A stretch of 64,000 nt of DNA, taken from Apoderus coryli. Taxonomy: Eukaryota; Arthropoda; Insecta; Coleoptera; Attelabidae. Where the stretch lies: contig OU452202.1 in NCBI GenBank assembly GCA_911728435.2, forward strand, positions 13,061,135 to 13,125,134, in the 5' to 3' direction. The number at the start of each line of letters is the position of its first letter. Position 1 is the first letter of the stretch. Below, in pieces: positions 62,101-64,000 of this stretch. A model generated the notes under the pieces. That model saw only the letters and a program-made list of their open reading frames with translations. It did not search any database and was not told the DNA's origin. Made by a program: the position numbers and the translations under genes.

Positions 62101-64000
62101 GCAATATGCCCGGTGAGAGAAAGTTGATAGACGATGGCCGGACGAGAAGTAACAACTGATTATATCCTATTGCCAACACAAGTATTTTTTTTACTGGCAC
62201 ATTGGAAAAAAAAAATTAAAAAATGGTTCGTTTACGCAACGTTGGGGATTAATGGGTTAAGTACTAAGTGTCAGTTATCAGTTATAATTTTTTATTTTCC
62301 AAGAAAGCGAAACGAGATATTTAAAACGGCATTGCGCCGCCCTCATGTATACCTCCGGGGGCGGCATCGAAAATCGCTACACGTCACAAACTTGTAAATG
62401 CTTAGAACTACCCCTATGTCAAATTTCTATTTTCTATCTTTTTTGTTTGATACCCAAAGCCCTATTCCTACCGAACTTATTATTTACCCGAAGAAACATT
62501 AAAAAGAAGTAAAATTTAAGTACCTAAACCTATAAAGTGGAACTTATACCTGAATTTATAACCCATTTTCTGCATCGATCTTCTTCTTTAGGAAATCGAA
62601 AGAAATGTACCTCTCGATTGTTTCTGTAACTGTTGTTACAATTTCGAAAAGCACATTGGTTACGACTTAATTTCGAATTGTTTCTTTCCATTTTCACAAA
62701 ACACAAAAATTATTTAGTCACTAACTAGGAAGTTTCTCAAATAAAAAAAAAACACAACACAAAATAATATAATTAGTCTAAAATTAGAAAAACACAAAAT
62801 AAGTTAAAAAATATTCACAAAAAAAATAACTACGCAGCCAAAGATTAAATTTAATTTAATATATTAGGTAATTCTCTTCAAAACAAAATCAGTAGGTATG
62901 AAAACAACCATAATATGTATACCTAATATAATATAGGTAGCACTGATAATTTTTTTATTATAGGTATTATAAGATCTACAACAATCTTGTTACATCTTTG
63001 CCACATTGTCTACGTGAAATATTTAAAATATATGTAATAAATTGAAAAAGTATCTAGTCAATTCTTAAGTGGAGTTATAATTTTGACAAAGAATAATGTA
63101 CATTAATACCTACTTGATTTCGGTATTGGTATAAAAGTCTAATATCCACGAAATAAATTTAATATACCTAATAATCATTAATCCATGCCATACAACATGT
63201 TTCAAGACTAGACCAGTCCCATAAACAGTGGCGAGCAATAATTAAATCAAAAGCTTTTAGCTTTTAGATATTTAGATTTTTTTATATACATCAACAAATT
63301 ATTACAATGGAGCCAGAAGTATGTTTCTATCTAAAAGCTTTTCATTTAATGATTGTTCGCCACTGATCATGGGACTGGTCTAGTCTTGAAACATGTATGA
63401 CATGGATTAAATATTATTATATTAAATTTAATTCATAGAGATAAGGCTTTTATTTCAATACTGTACTTGTAATAAATCACCCTGTGTGTTTCTTTTACCG
63501 ACGAATCGGCAACAGCACGACACACACCACATTCGCTTGTTTTTTTTTCTACCCTCCCTACGTATCCCCTCCAGATTAATACAGAATTTCATCAATCTCT
63601 CTCTCTGACAATACAGCATTGTCGGTGCATAACTGTTGCAAATGATGTAAATAATTGTTATACGTTGCGTTTTGTTTCTGATATTAATAAACTACAAAAC
63701 GGTTTCTGGCTGTGACAATACTGCTCTATGCTTTACACGCTAGTCTACGCCACGTAGTGGCTGGCATACTTAGAGATGTTCTCATTTTAATGCATTGGGC
63801 TGACTATCTATTGTGTAGATTAATCTTTGCTATAGAGATATAATACATATTATGCGTTTTACACAAAAGAATTTATGTGCAACTTTTGTCATATTTATAT
63901 GGTTGTTGTAATGTTTATCTATATGTTTCTGTAAATGTATGTCTTTTAGTCGATAATATACCTGAAGAAGGCAATTATGCATTTCCGAAACGTTGTTGTT
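5036..64000 (+). CDS. Gprk1: G-protein-coupled receptor kinase 2 (Gprk1/GRK2), first three coding exons; partial
   Basis: Coding exons are 5036-5148, 29219-29295 and 53133-53203, with introns of 24,070 and 23,837 bp and a third running off the right edge. Together they encode 87 residues: [20 protein letters not shown] at the start, then [20 protein letters not shown], then [18 protein letters not shown], ending IGFYEQ. This is the nearly invariant N-terminus of animal GRK2/GRK3 and Drosophila Gprk1. The first residues form the receptor-docking helix and the rest starts the RGS-homology domain. The kinase and PH domains, and so the catalytic residues, are beyond the window. The family phosphorylates serines and threonines on activated GPCRs at the plasma membrane and binds G-beta-gamma. 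Splice phases (2, 1, 0) join cleanly, and the 113-nt exon 1 ends at the same point of the protein as in vertebrates. Confidence 0.95.
5149..6560. other. GRK2 intron 1, proximal part
   Basis: AT-rich, with many scattered TAGGTA and AGGTACCTA words, a low-complexity feature of this genome. No gene or element end recognised. Confidence 0.45.
6565..7247 (-). pseudogene. hAT transposon fragment, transposase C-terminus
   Basis: The left end has the hAT-like terminal stretch with CCAAACTACGGCCCGCGGGC. Reading leftwards on the minus strand, the open frame 7247-6876 contains KVSHILK-like helices and ends [13 protein letters not shown], close to the C-terminal YR.x.LTDEHL motif of hAT transposases of the GTF2IRD2/ZBED5 type. 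The N-terminal zinc finger and catalytic region are missing. A second copy of this 3' region is at 24335-25020. Confidence 0.6.
7250..8166. other. unassigned part of GRK2 intron 1
   Basis: AT-rich, with no recognisable coding or repeat boundary. Confidence 0.4.
8167..8875. mobile_element. foldback element with about 300-bp inverted arms
   Basis: The left arm starts TTTCTACTCCTGTTTTG and the right arm ends CAAAACAGGAGTAGAAA. The two arms (about 8167-8465 and 8580-8875) pair along most of their length, including CCGTCTATTGCAAAACTGTT and its complement. Between them a second hairpin spans about 8519-8565, GAGACTA through TAGTCTC, with GCCGCGAAGCGGC (8539-8551) at its tip. There is no open reading frame, so this is a non-autonomous DNA element. 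Confidence 0.7.
9377..9565. repeat. degraded terminal piece of a CAGGGT-type element
   Basis: ACAGGGTCGTTTTCAATTT at the left and GAGAACCCTGTATAT at the right face each other about 180 bp apart. They look like decayed ends of a short mariner-derived MITE. Confidence 0.35.
9592..9877. repeat. copy of a hairpin MITE family, cut short at its right end
   Basis: It shares GGCCGAACGAGAAGCAGCAA, CCTATTGCCAACACTAGATG and CATCTAGTGTGAGCAGGCAA with related copies at 34170-34490 and 62080-62190, and CAAATTTCCAACA with 32530-32700. Its right end stops where the inverted-repeat element at 9880 begins. Confidence 0.6.
9880..11035. mobile_element. 1.16-kb inverted-repeat element with CAGGGTGTCC ends
   Basis: A TA dinucleotide flanks each end. 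Left end CAGGGTGTCCATTTTAAG; right end CTTAAAACGGACACCCTG. The arms are about 440 bp each (9880-10325 and 10595-11035) and differ by scattered substitutions. The middle 260 bp has no open frame. The right arm contains CGAAACGTCGGAGG, a phrase common near hammerhead-type motifs. The ends and TA target point to a non-autonomous Tc1/mariner relative. Confidence 0.7.
11620..12011 (-). pseudogene. mariner-like transposase, catalytic half
   Basis: Two blocks read on the minus strand. [11 protein letters not shown] holds the first acidic residue of the DDE triad; [12 protein letters not shown] followed by [10 protein letters not shown] and YSDLTPL holds the second and the third-residue region. They are broken by frameshifts and stops. 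It belongs to the 11281-14596 element. Confidence 0.65.
12160..13626 (+). mobile_element. mariner/Tc1-related element nested in a mariner-like element
   Basis: Both ends are flanked by TA. The left TIR contains ATAAACGCACACCTCCTTTAA and the right one its near-complement TTAAAGGGGGTGTGCGTTTAT, about 36 bp in all. Length 1467 bp. It contains one plus-strand transposase pseudogene and splits the older 11281-14596 element. Confidence 0.78.
12255..13200 (+). pseudogene. mariner-like transposase pseudogene
   Basis: The N-terminus [13 protein letters not shown] begins at about 12252. The best block, 12630-13073, reads [19 protein letters not shown] (first aspartate), [37 protein letters not shown], then [20 protein letters not shown] (second aspartate). 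A further frame gives [14 protein letters not shown] near 13090-13140, the C-terminal LWGYLKDxVY motif. Typical length for the family is about 340 residues. At least three frameshifts or stops separate these blocks, so it is dead, although its order is intact. Confidence 0.75.
13832..14379 (-). other. unassigned open stretch between TIR and transposase
   Basis: Minus-strand frames 14379-14152 (75 codons) and 14101-13832 (89 codons) lie between the right TIR and the N-terminal transposase piece. Composition is less AT-rich than the surroundings, but I recognise no domain. It may be another inserted fragment. Confidence 0.3.
15420..15800 (+). pseudogene. mariner-like transposase, C-terminal half
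   Basis: Reads as [39 protein letters not shown] and, near the stop, GHIENLL. This is the second half of the catalytic domain of the same family as 12255-13200, with HDGAP altered by an insertion and later frames broken. Confidence 0.65.
15999..17583 (+). mobile_element. P-like DNA transposon with exact 8-bp target duplication
   Basis: GTTATCAC occurs immediately outside both ends (15991-15998 and 17584-17591). The ends are inverted: left CATAGAAATCTTATATTATA, right the complement of CACAGAAATCTTATATTATA, with TACTCTAGAAT further in. The 8-bp duplication, ends beginning CA and a THAP-domain coding remnant together point to the P-element superfamily; a hAT could also give 8 bp. It interrupts the mariner-like element at 14985-17998. 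Confidence 0.72.
16542..17171 (+). pseudogene. THAP-domain protein remnant of the P-like element
   Basis: MRCIVLWC at 16542 gives the first cysteine pair of a C2CH THAP zinc finger. VWMRAL gives the conserved tryptophan region. [12 protein letters not shown] (about 16725-16765) gives the last Cys and His, followed by a basic stretch FLFKRRDY. At least one frameshift separates the tryptophan from the CSKHF block. After a likely 3' splice site TTGTTTAG near 16959, a second open stretch runs to VERGTAAG-type donor sequence at about 17171 and includes [20 protein letters not shown]. No catalytic domain was seen, so the element is internally deleted. Confidence 0.6.
18000..19040. other. unassigned part of GRK2 intron 1
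   Basis: AT-rich. A phrase AGGCCAAAACTTAACCAC at about 18281 may be a decayed transposon end. Nothing else recognised. Confidence 0.35.
19043..19294 (-). pseudogene. mariner-like transposase N-terminus
   Basis: [20 protein letters not shown] followed by [16 protein letters not shown] resembles the N-terminal helix-turn-helix of insect mariner-like transposases, which reads DPTDLLDxxLVYGEC...A..IYxxRFPDR. The ATG at about 19233 is the likely start. No catalytic region follows to the left. Confidence 0.5.
19421..19922. repeat. minisatellite of about 48-bp units bounded by inverted repeats
   Basis: About eight tandem, diverged units of the type TATCGAATATTTTGATAGTT plus AAGTTCAATGTAAATATTCC fill 19433-19795. 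The block is bracketed by ATGGACAAAAATATCGAATA on the left and its complement, ending GATATTTTTGTCCCAT, on the right. The TIR resembles Tc1-family ends, so a DNA element may have amplified internal repeats. Confidence 0.7.
19930..21190. other. unassigned part of GRK2 intron 1
   Basis: No gene seen. Around 19940-20065 the phrase ending GTGAGACACCCCTTGTA may be a fragment of a mariner-type end. A region at 20800-20885 has repeated GGTCTCG words. Confidence 0.35.
21195..22625 (-). mobile_element. 5'-truncated jockey-superfamily LINE, reverse transcriptase C-terminal half
   Basis: The open frame 22613-21351 (420 codons, extending open to about 22625) encodes a non-LTR reverse transcriptase. Visible blocks are [65 protein letters not shown] (catalytic FADD) and [12 protein letters not shown], then a C-terminal tail with HNTRNKNDI and [10 protein letters not shown]. 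Between GKIFE and FRPKLNT about 25 residues usual in the family are missing in frame. The left end is AT-rich with TTTATT repeats, consistent with the 3' tail. It inserted antisense to GRK2. The intact frame suggests a fairly young copy. Confidence 0.85.
22630..23115 (-). pseudogene. mariner-like transposase fragment with 5' leader
   Basis: Minus-strand translation shows [20 protein letters not shown], then AEVLNVSKS, then a frame-shifted FCQW-like block and NAIRNFHN, the middle of insect mariner-like transposases just before the first catalytic residue. Upstream, the phrase CGATTTTTTCACCAAATTTT recurs almost unchanged at 26110, so the leader is repeated. Confidence 0.55.
23116..24334. other. 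unassigned part of GRK2 intron 1
   Basis: A 94-codon frame at 23371-23655 shows no recognisable domain. The rest is AT-rich. Confidence 0.35.
24335..25020 (-). mobile_element. second hAT 3'-end copy, interrupted by an inserted repeat
   Basis: GGGGTCTCCAAACTACGACC and the phrases TCGGTTTTATTTACTTGCAA, GATTTATGTAATTGTGATTT and GATGCTCATCGGTTAATTTA are shared with 6565-6920 in the same orientation. The copy is split at about 24565-24897 by 330 bp of unrelated sequence, bracketed by GAGATTT and AGATTTA, which carries a minus-strand hammerhead-like motif. Confidence 0.65.
24706..24742 (-). ncRNA. hammerhead-ribozyme-like core
   Basis: On the minus strand the order is CTGAAGA, a CGGCAA/TTGCCG stem closing a T-rich loop, then GAAAC followed by GTACGT. 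This is the CUGANGA - stem II - GAAA order of hammerhead ribozymes. Stem I is not convincing, so activity is doubtful. Confidence 0.45.
25103..25245 (+). pseudogene. mariner transposase fragment
   Basis: [16 protein letters not shown] matches the mariner block SMVWVFxDEPNPTKVV, which precedes the NSEWYTT motif. Preceding and following frames are broken. Confidence 0.55.
25940..26215. repeat. fragment of long-TIR mariner-like repeats
   Basis: CTTTTTTATGTAGAAAA and TTTATTTTATCACATTTTTG are shared with the inverted element at 47030-47785. GATTTTTTAACCATATTTTG with GTTTCGATTGGT is shared with 23060-23110. The right end reads GGAATGCCCTGTATAT, a typical terminus. Confidence 0.55.
26432..27850 (+). 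mobile_element. mariner-like element with about 400-bp inverted arms
   Basis: Left arm 26432-26830 and right arm 27430-27850 are inverted copies, for example GTCAAATATTATAATACTTT and AGAATTATAATATTTGAGAG, or TATGGATAACTCTTGAC and GTCAAGAGTTATCCATA. The ends read AGGGTGTCC and ACCCTGTAT. The core holds a deleted transposase. A fragment of the same arm, inverted, lies at 55060-55185. Confidence 0.7.
26947..27350 (+). pseudogene. internally deleted mariner-like transposase
   Basis: The N-terminus [14 protein letters not shown] starts at 26947; [10 protein letters not shown] and GLRETVKEV follow in other frames. The C-terminus [15 protein letters not shown] and [18 protein letters not shown] ends at about 27347. 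The whole DDE catalytic core between them is missing. Confidence 0.6.
28554..28736 (+). CDS. small open frame with one predicted membrane segment, unrecognised
   Basis: The 60-codon frame starts [21 protein letters not shown] hydrophobic stretch of about 30 residues (roughly 15-45) is followed by an acidic tail, [14 protein letters not shown]. It is less AT-rich than its surroundings and free of transposon signatures. TGTACAG just upstream could be a weak 3' splice site, and its phase would fit joining to GRK2 exon 1, giving an alternative short 3' end. I recognise no family; chance remains possible. Confidence 0.25.
   Translation: MYRGLFNSKECWGLKLVVGIFLVMTCSMIPSFMLFGYLIFELSSIQQLDPEESPVQIQSF
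28740..29218. other. distal GRK2 intron 1
   Basis: No element seen. It ends in a strong pyrimidine tract, TTCTCTGTTCTTTTTTTCAG, which is the 3' splice site of exon 2. Confidence 0.6.
29219..29295 (+). CDS. Gprk1: GRK2 coding exon 2
   Basis: This 77-nt exon completes the split serine and encodes [20 protein letters not shown] and FHQTL plus the first base of a glycine codon. It ends TTAG|GTAAGT. The block matches human [20 protein letters not shown] and begins the RGS-homology domain. It stands alone between two introns of about 24 kb. Confidence 0.95.
29551..30943 (-). mobile_element. second P-like element with THAP exon and 7-bp target duplication
   Basis: GTTTTAC lies directly outside both ends (29544-29550 and 30944-30950). 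The inverted ends read CAGAGAATAGATAAACAGAG on the left and CAGAGAATAAATAAACAGAG as the complement of the right, about 27 bp with two mismatches; each contains CAGAGAAT twice. Length 1393 bp. A THAP-coding exon lies on the minus strand next to the right end. Target duplication length, CA-initial ends and THAP domain suggest the P superfamily. Confidence 0.7.
30600..30682 (-). pseudogene. first exon of a THAP-domain protein in the P-like element
   Basis: [20 protein letters not shown] continuing SFPMDSK matches the start of THAP zinc fingers (C-x4-C, then the hydrophobic FFxFP and a basic residue). It ends at a good donor, AAAAG|GTAAG. No following exon with the WCxxHF part was found to the left, so the gene is truncated or internally deleted. 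Confidence 0.65.
31000..31760 (+). pseudogene. degraded LINE reverse transcriptase
   Basis: [20 protein letters not shown] near 31155-31215 matches the RT motif LxLxDFSKAFDxVxH. Further on, [20 protein letters not shown] and [18 protein letters not shown] (about 31585-31710) match the C-terminal region of jockey-type LINEs. Much of the palm is missing. Confidence 0.6.
31813..32415 (+). mobile_element. internally deleted mariner (Mos1-like lineage)
   Basis: The left end reads CAAGGGTGGTTTGACAAGTC. An ATG at 31926 gives [18 protein letters not shown], then [12 protein letters not shown] and [14 protein letters not shown], the mariner N-terminal helix-turn-helix. It then jumps to [20 protein letters not shown], the catalytic-domain block, so the first catalytic aspartate region is deleted. 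The right end is near ATTTTGACACCCTG at 32410. Confidence 0.65.
32530..32700. repeat. diverged fragment of the hairpin MITE family
   Basis: ATTGCTTGCTACATAATGTA, TTATGTTGGAAATTTGCTTC and CAAATTTCCAACA are shared with 9705-9820 and partly with 34290-34350. Confidence 0.5.
32990..33420 (-). mobile_element. LINE 3' end, antisense
   Basis: Minus-strand frame 33394-33164 encodes [38 protein letters not shown] and FSFKNAV, the C-terminal tail of jockey/CR1-type LINE proteins. The left side, rich in AATAATAATA, is the likely 3' tail. Confidence 0.6.
34170..34490. repeat. hairpin MITE, best-preserved copy
   Basis: Arms TTCACAAACGATGGCCGGAC and its complement GTCCGGCCATCGTTTGTGAA enclose about 200 bp, and the pairing continues through CACTAGATACGCTCGAATTC. 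The outer phrases ATCTGGCGACATCTAG and GCCTGCTCACATTAGATGTC also face each other. No coding potential. Confidence 0.7.
34560..34900 (+). pseudogene. mariner transposase C-terminal half
   Basis: Reads [39 protein letters not shown], ending near RNTLD and MYRAKRNN. This follows the mariner order LxRF, HHDNAPAHS, LPHPPYSPDLAPx[12 protein letters not shown]. It is strongly decayed. Confidence 0.6.
34905..36600. other. unassigned part of GRK2 intron 2
   Basis: A 95-codon frame at 35538-35825 has no recognised domain. The TTTATTTATTTAAG stretch at about 36090 could be the tail of a LINE. Otherwise nothing seen. Confidence 0.35.
36640..37730 (+). mobile_element. R1-type LINE 3' remnant split by an insertion
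   Basis: [20 protein letters not shown] continuing [16 protein letters not shown] (about 36865-36970) resembles the C-terminal WxxRKHGxxNYHLTQFLSGHG motif of R1/LOA-type retrotransposons. At about 37000 it is interrupted by a TATCGATA-rich insert and resumes near 37507 with coding-like sequence on the same strand. Confidence 0.5.
37004..37507. repeat. TATCGATA-rich element inserted in the LINE
   Basis: Six ATCGAT cores in a GTATCGATAC-type context lie at about 37057, 37071, 37371, 37400, 37430 and 37468, concentrated at the two ends. The right edge reads CGTTCGTATCCCTAC. The arrangement suggests a DNA transposon with subterminal palindromic repeats; TATCGATA is also the Drosophila DREF-binding core. 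Confidence 0.5.
37740..39005. other. unassigned part of GRK2 intron 2
   Basis: GTACAGGGTGTTAATAAATT at 38372 looks like one end of a mariner-type repeat whose partner is not seen. Otherwise AT-rich. Confidence 0.4.
39009..39379. repeat. 0.37-kb element with about 38-bp inverted ends and a GC-richer centre
   Basis: The left end contains CATAGTCTAATAAATAATAT then TAGTCCCCGCACT; the right end contains AGTGCGGGGACTA then ATATTATTTATTAGACTATG. The centre is visibly less AT-rich than the flanks and contains no domain I recognise. The family is unknown. Confidence 0.6.
39410..39437 (+). ncRNA. hammerhead-like core, CTGATGA type
   Basis: CTGATGA, an 11-nt spacer with a weak stem, GAAAC, then ATGTC. 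GTCA just before the core can pair with TGAC just after ATGTC as stem I, and GUC is a standard cleavage triplet. Stem II is poor. Confidence 0.4.
39600..40900 (+). pseudogene. Crypton tyrosine recombinase pseudogene
   Basis: The N-terminal frame (39600-39974) contains [20 protein letters not shown] and [20 protein letters not shown], the SAM-like core-binding domain. A one-base slip follows near 39970. The new frame reads [18 protein letters not shown] and splices (intron 40054-40113, AAG|GTAAGC to TTTTAG|GTA) to [16 protein letters not shown], with the first catalytic arginine. [17 protein letters not shown] gives the HxxR box, and [16 protein letters not shown], in another frame, gives the tyrosine nucleophile region. 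A deletion of about 17 nt just before GGW removes the usual KRH segment and breaks the frame. The tail ends near NCTIQSPIF. This matches insect Crypton recombinases of about 400 residues. The gene is inactive but well preserved. Confidence 0.82.
40901..41261. other. sequence after the Crypton
   Basis: AT-rich, containing the likely Crypton 3' end. I could not define its boundary. Confidence 0.35.
41262..41337. repeat. 76-bp hairpin
   Basis: GGCGGTAAAGTG at the left pairs with CACTTTACCGCC at the right, and TTTTTCAGGCT pairs with AGCCTGAAAAA inside it, with a short inner stem around TGTACA. It is a very small MITE or a pre-miRNA-like fold; position and strand do not decide which. Confidence 0.6.
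41516..41640. repeat. 125-bp hAT-like MITE
   Basis: Ends CAGGGTTGATAAAAATCATG and AATCATCTCAACCCTG are inverted, and the middle is AT-rich. Flanks CTTTACAT and CTTCAGAC agree at 5 of 8 positions, so a decayed 8-bp duplication is possible. Confidence 0.55.
41761..42250 (-). pseudogene. mariner-like transposase N-terminal domain
   Basis: Minus-strand frames give [13 protein letters not shown], then [20 protein letters not shown] and [10 protein letters not shown]. They match the mariner block (L)xVxELSExxGISxxxVxxILHExLxMRKLCARWVPR. Frame breaks are present. Confidence 0.5.
42251..43027. other. unassigned part of GRK2 intron 2
   Basis: AT-rich, no elements recognised. Confidence 0.35.
43028..43556. 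mobile_element. inverted-repeat element abutting a LINE
   Basis: The left arm starts CAAATTCAATAAAATCTGTT and the right arm ends AACAGATTTTATTGAATTTA. Both include ATGACGTCAT-type and GGCGCTATTAAAAGTG-like phrases in opposite orientation. The right end continues directly into the (TAA)n tail of the LINE at 43557. Confidence 0.6.
43557..44290 (-). mobile_element. 5'-truncated LINE with (TAA)n tail
   Basis: Minus-strand frame 44265-43945 encodes a LINE C-terminus: [52 protein letters not shown] and [12 protein letters not shown]. The 3' tail is (TAA)n at 43557-43580. Typical of CR1/jockey-like elements. Confidence 0.7.
44700..45720 (+). pseudogene. mariner transposase N-terminus, split by a hAT insertion
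   Basis: Before the insertion: [20 protein letters not shown]. After it: [20 protein letters not shown], then [20 protein letters not shown]. Together these follow the mariner order: helix-turn-helix, (S)GRP linker, ISxGSVxxILHExLGMR. The insertion lies at 44793-45550. Confidence 0.68.
44793..45550. mobile_element. non-autonomous hAT element with 8-bp target duplication
   Basis: GCAGAGAG flanks both sides (44785-44792 and 45551-45558). The ends are CCGTGCTGCCG and CGGCAGCACTG, giving the consensus TIR CAGTGCTGCCG. GTACTG words are repeated just inside both ends, as expected of hAT subterminal binding sites. No transposase is present. It interrupts a mariner pseudogene. Confidence 0.75.
45721..47029. 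other. unassigned part of GRK2 intron 2
   Basis: The 74-codon minus frame at 46709-46933 is unrecognised; the AT-rich TTTATTGACGG region at 46520-46600 might be a LINE tail. AAGGTGTTTCAGAAAGACAT at about 46971 looks like a mariner-type terminus. Confidence 0.35.
47030..47785. mobile_element. inverted-repeat element with about 370-bp arms
   Basis: The arms share AATTGTAATTTTTCGAAAAG, GATACAGGGTGTTAA, TGACCATAGGCGGGTAAACG and GGGGACCCTTGCCTTAATTA and their complements on the right. The loop between them is only about 50 bp (47405-47455). No coding capacity. It shares its inner arm with 25990-26100. Confidence 0.7.
48649..48738. repeat. 19-bp tandem repeat
   Basis: About four and a half near-identical copies of ATTATTATTAAAATTATAT, inside copy A and absent from copy B, so they expanded after the copies diverged. 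Confidence 0.8.
48831..49082 (-). pseudogene. mariner-like transposase C-terminus (copy A)
   Basis: [20 protein letters not shown], then [20 protein letters not shown], then [13 protein letters not shown] is the family's C-terminal LWGYLKxxVY block through to its usual HFEHLL end. The catalytic core is absent. A homologous remnant lies at 54050-54260 in copy B. Confidence 0.7.
49626..50935. other. unassigned part of GRK2 intron 2
   Basis: 49630-50060 is richer in AAGAAG-type purine runs. No domain or repeat edge recognised. Confidence 0.35.
50940..51250 (+). pseudogene. mariner-like element 5' end and transposase N-terminus
   Basis: The terminus ACAAGGTGTGCAAAAAGGGT at about 50942 is followed by [20 protein letters not shown], then [20 protein letters not shown] and LFENT (51075-51213), the helix-turn-helix of mariner-like transposases (ESVxxxQRxFRxHF...TIxxWVxxFRxTG). 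Nothing of the catalytic domain follows. Confidence 0.6.
51640..53020. mobile_element. inverted-repeat element just upstream of GRK2 exon 3, with an inserted repeat
   Basis: TA precedes CAGGGTGGCCCATTAGTGTG, and the right end mirrors it with GTGTGTGG and GAAGATATC-type phrases. Arms are about 350-390 bp (51640-51990 and 52620-53020). Between them 51991-52612 is unrelated: it starts with a hAT-like end CAGTGGCGGCCCGTGAGTCC and ends in a LINE-like tail CCTTTATTATTATTATA. Confidence 0.65.
52434..52490. repeat. 19-bp tandem repeat
   Basis: Three copies of TGTATTTGTTATATTTTAT, preceded by a short (TA)n run at 52376-52390. Confidence 0.7.
53133..53203 (+). CDS. Gprk1: GRK2 coding exon 3
   Basis: A 71-nt exon encoding, after the split glycine, [20 protein letters not shown] and YEQ. 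Borders are TTGTTACAG and CAG|GTAAAT. It matches the GRK2 block YLLFxDFC...FYEEI of the RGS-homology domain. It ends in phase 0, and the next expected block (IKxYEK...) was not found before the window end. It lies in a 240-bp gap between two transposons. Confidence 0.93.
53259..54813 (-). mobile_element. long-TIR mariner-like element, copy B (intact ends)
   Basis: TA flanks both ends; left CCGGGTATCCCAGAAAACTG, right TTTCTGAGACACCCGG. Same orientation and internal order as copy A: about 420-bp arms around a transposase C-terminal remnant on the minus strand (54260-54050, [20 protein letters not shown]). It starts 55 bp after exon 3. Confidence 0.8.
55060..55185 (-). repeat. arm fragment of the 26432-27850 family
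   Basis: GAATTTTCAACAGACTATTT and GACAGTAAATATCGAATTAA match the complement of 26770-26885. Confidence 0.65.
55190..55935. other. unassigned part of GRK2 intron 3
   Basis: No feature recognised. Confidence 0.35.
56340..56372 (-). ncRNA. hammerhead-like core 1 of the cluster
   Basis: CTGAAGA, then a perfect 6-bp stem GGCAAC/GTTGCC with an 8-nt loop, then GAAAC and GTTG. Stem III would be minimal and the cleavage triplet would be GUU; stem I is unclear. Confidence 0.5.
56668..56700 (-). ncRNA. hammerhead-like core 2 of the cluster
   Basis: Same layout as core 1, but stem II is GGCAAT/GTTACC, which loses one or two pairs, so it looks more decayed. Confidence 0.45.
56894..56926 (+). ncRNA. hammerhead-like core 3 of the cluster
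   Basis: Plus-strand copy identical to core 1 over CTGAAGA, the 6-bp stem II and GAAACGTTG. Confidence 0.5.
57492..58600. other. unassigned part of GRK2 intron 3
   Basis: The 71-codon frame at 57690-57905 is unrecognised. GGGACACTCTGTATATATTT at about 57970 is a likely decayed terminus. Confidence 0.35.
58630..58657 (-). ncRNA. hammerhead-like core, CTGATGA type
   Basis: On the minus strand CTGATGA, a 16-nt spacer with a weak GAA/TTC stem, GAAAC, then ATGTATGGTC. Same general layout as 39410-39437. Likely a remnant in a repeat. Confidence 0.35.
58800..58990 (+). repeat. RTE-type LINE or SINE tail fragment
   Basis: AAAATTTAGCTCAATTGGTT, then TTGGGCGCTATTGTGGAAGA and CAGACACAGACACATACAG resemble the 3' ends of RTE-type retroelements, which carry an AAATTT...GATCGGT...GACAGACAC series. 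TAGCTCAATTGGTTAGAG also looks like a tRNA A box, so a tRNA-derived SINE is the alternative. Confidence 0.4.
59671..59824. repeat. 154-bp MITE with CAGGGTGTCCGGAAATG ends
   Basis: TA flanks each side; CAGGGTGTCCGGAAATG and CATTTCCGGACACCCTG are perfect inverted ends of 17 bp. Non-coding middle. A mariner-type MITE. Confidence 0.8.
59967..60089 (+). CDS. exon-like open stretch of 41 codons, unrecognised
   Basis: Bounded by a TTTAAG 3' splice-like site and a GTAAGG donor; exactly 123 nt, open, phase 0 at both ends and so compatible with following GRK2 exon 3. Reads [20 protein letters not shown], then [30 protein letters not shown] loosely recalls the start of GRK2 exon 4 (IKxYEK.xCxDE), but the residues after it do not. 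It could be a cassette exon, a piece of an inserted gene, or chance. Confidence 0.2.
60135..60182 (-). repeat. short repeat shared with 63798-63845
   Basis: AAAGATTAATCTACACAATAG is the complement of CTATTGTGTAGATTAATCTTT at 63809-63829; the match runs about 45 bp, in opposite orientation. Confidence 0.6.
60549..60816. repeat. 268-bp near-perfect palindrome
   Basis: It is symmetrical about 60682/60683 with no net insertion or deletion across 134-bp arms. I counted two mismatches, both in the outer third. The centre reads GACTAAAATAATATTATTTTAGTC without a spacer. CAGGGCTGGTTCATTAAATG lies just left, so it may be part of a mariner-type foldback. Confidence 0.8.
60830..62075. other. unassigned part of GRK2 intron 3
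   Basis: CAACAGGGTGTTAAAAGTAT at 61456 and ATACAGGGTGTTGCATAAGT at 61702 look like isolated transposon termini. No coding feature. Confidence 0.4.
62080..62190. repeat. fragment of the hairpin MITE family
   Basis: CATCTAGTGTGAGCAGGCAA, GACGATGGCCGGACGAGAAG and TATCCTATTGCCAACACAAG match 34170-34490 and 9592-9877. Confidence 0.65.
62195..63177. other. unassigned part of GRK2 intron 3
   Basis: AT-rich with TAGGTA words; no feature recognised. Confidence 0.4.
63182..63406. repeat. 225-bp MITE with TTAA target duplication
   Basis: TTAA flanks both ends (63178-63181, 63407-63410). Ends TCCATGCCATAC and GTATGACATGGA start about 80-bp inverted arms that include CTAGACCAGTCCCAT and AAAGCTTTTA. A TTAA duplication is typical of piggyBac-type MITEs. 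Confidence 0.68.
63962..63991 (+). ncRNA. hammerhead-like core at the right edge
   Basis: CTGAAGA, AGGCAAT...TTTCC, GAAAC, GTTGTTG. Stem II is weak (GG/CC plus A-T pairs). The repeat continues off the window. Confidence 0.4.
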
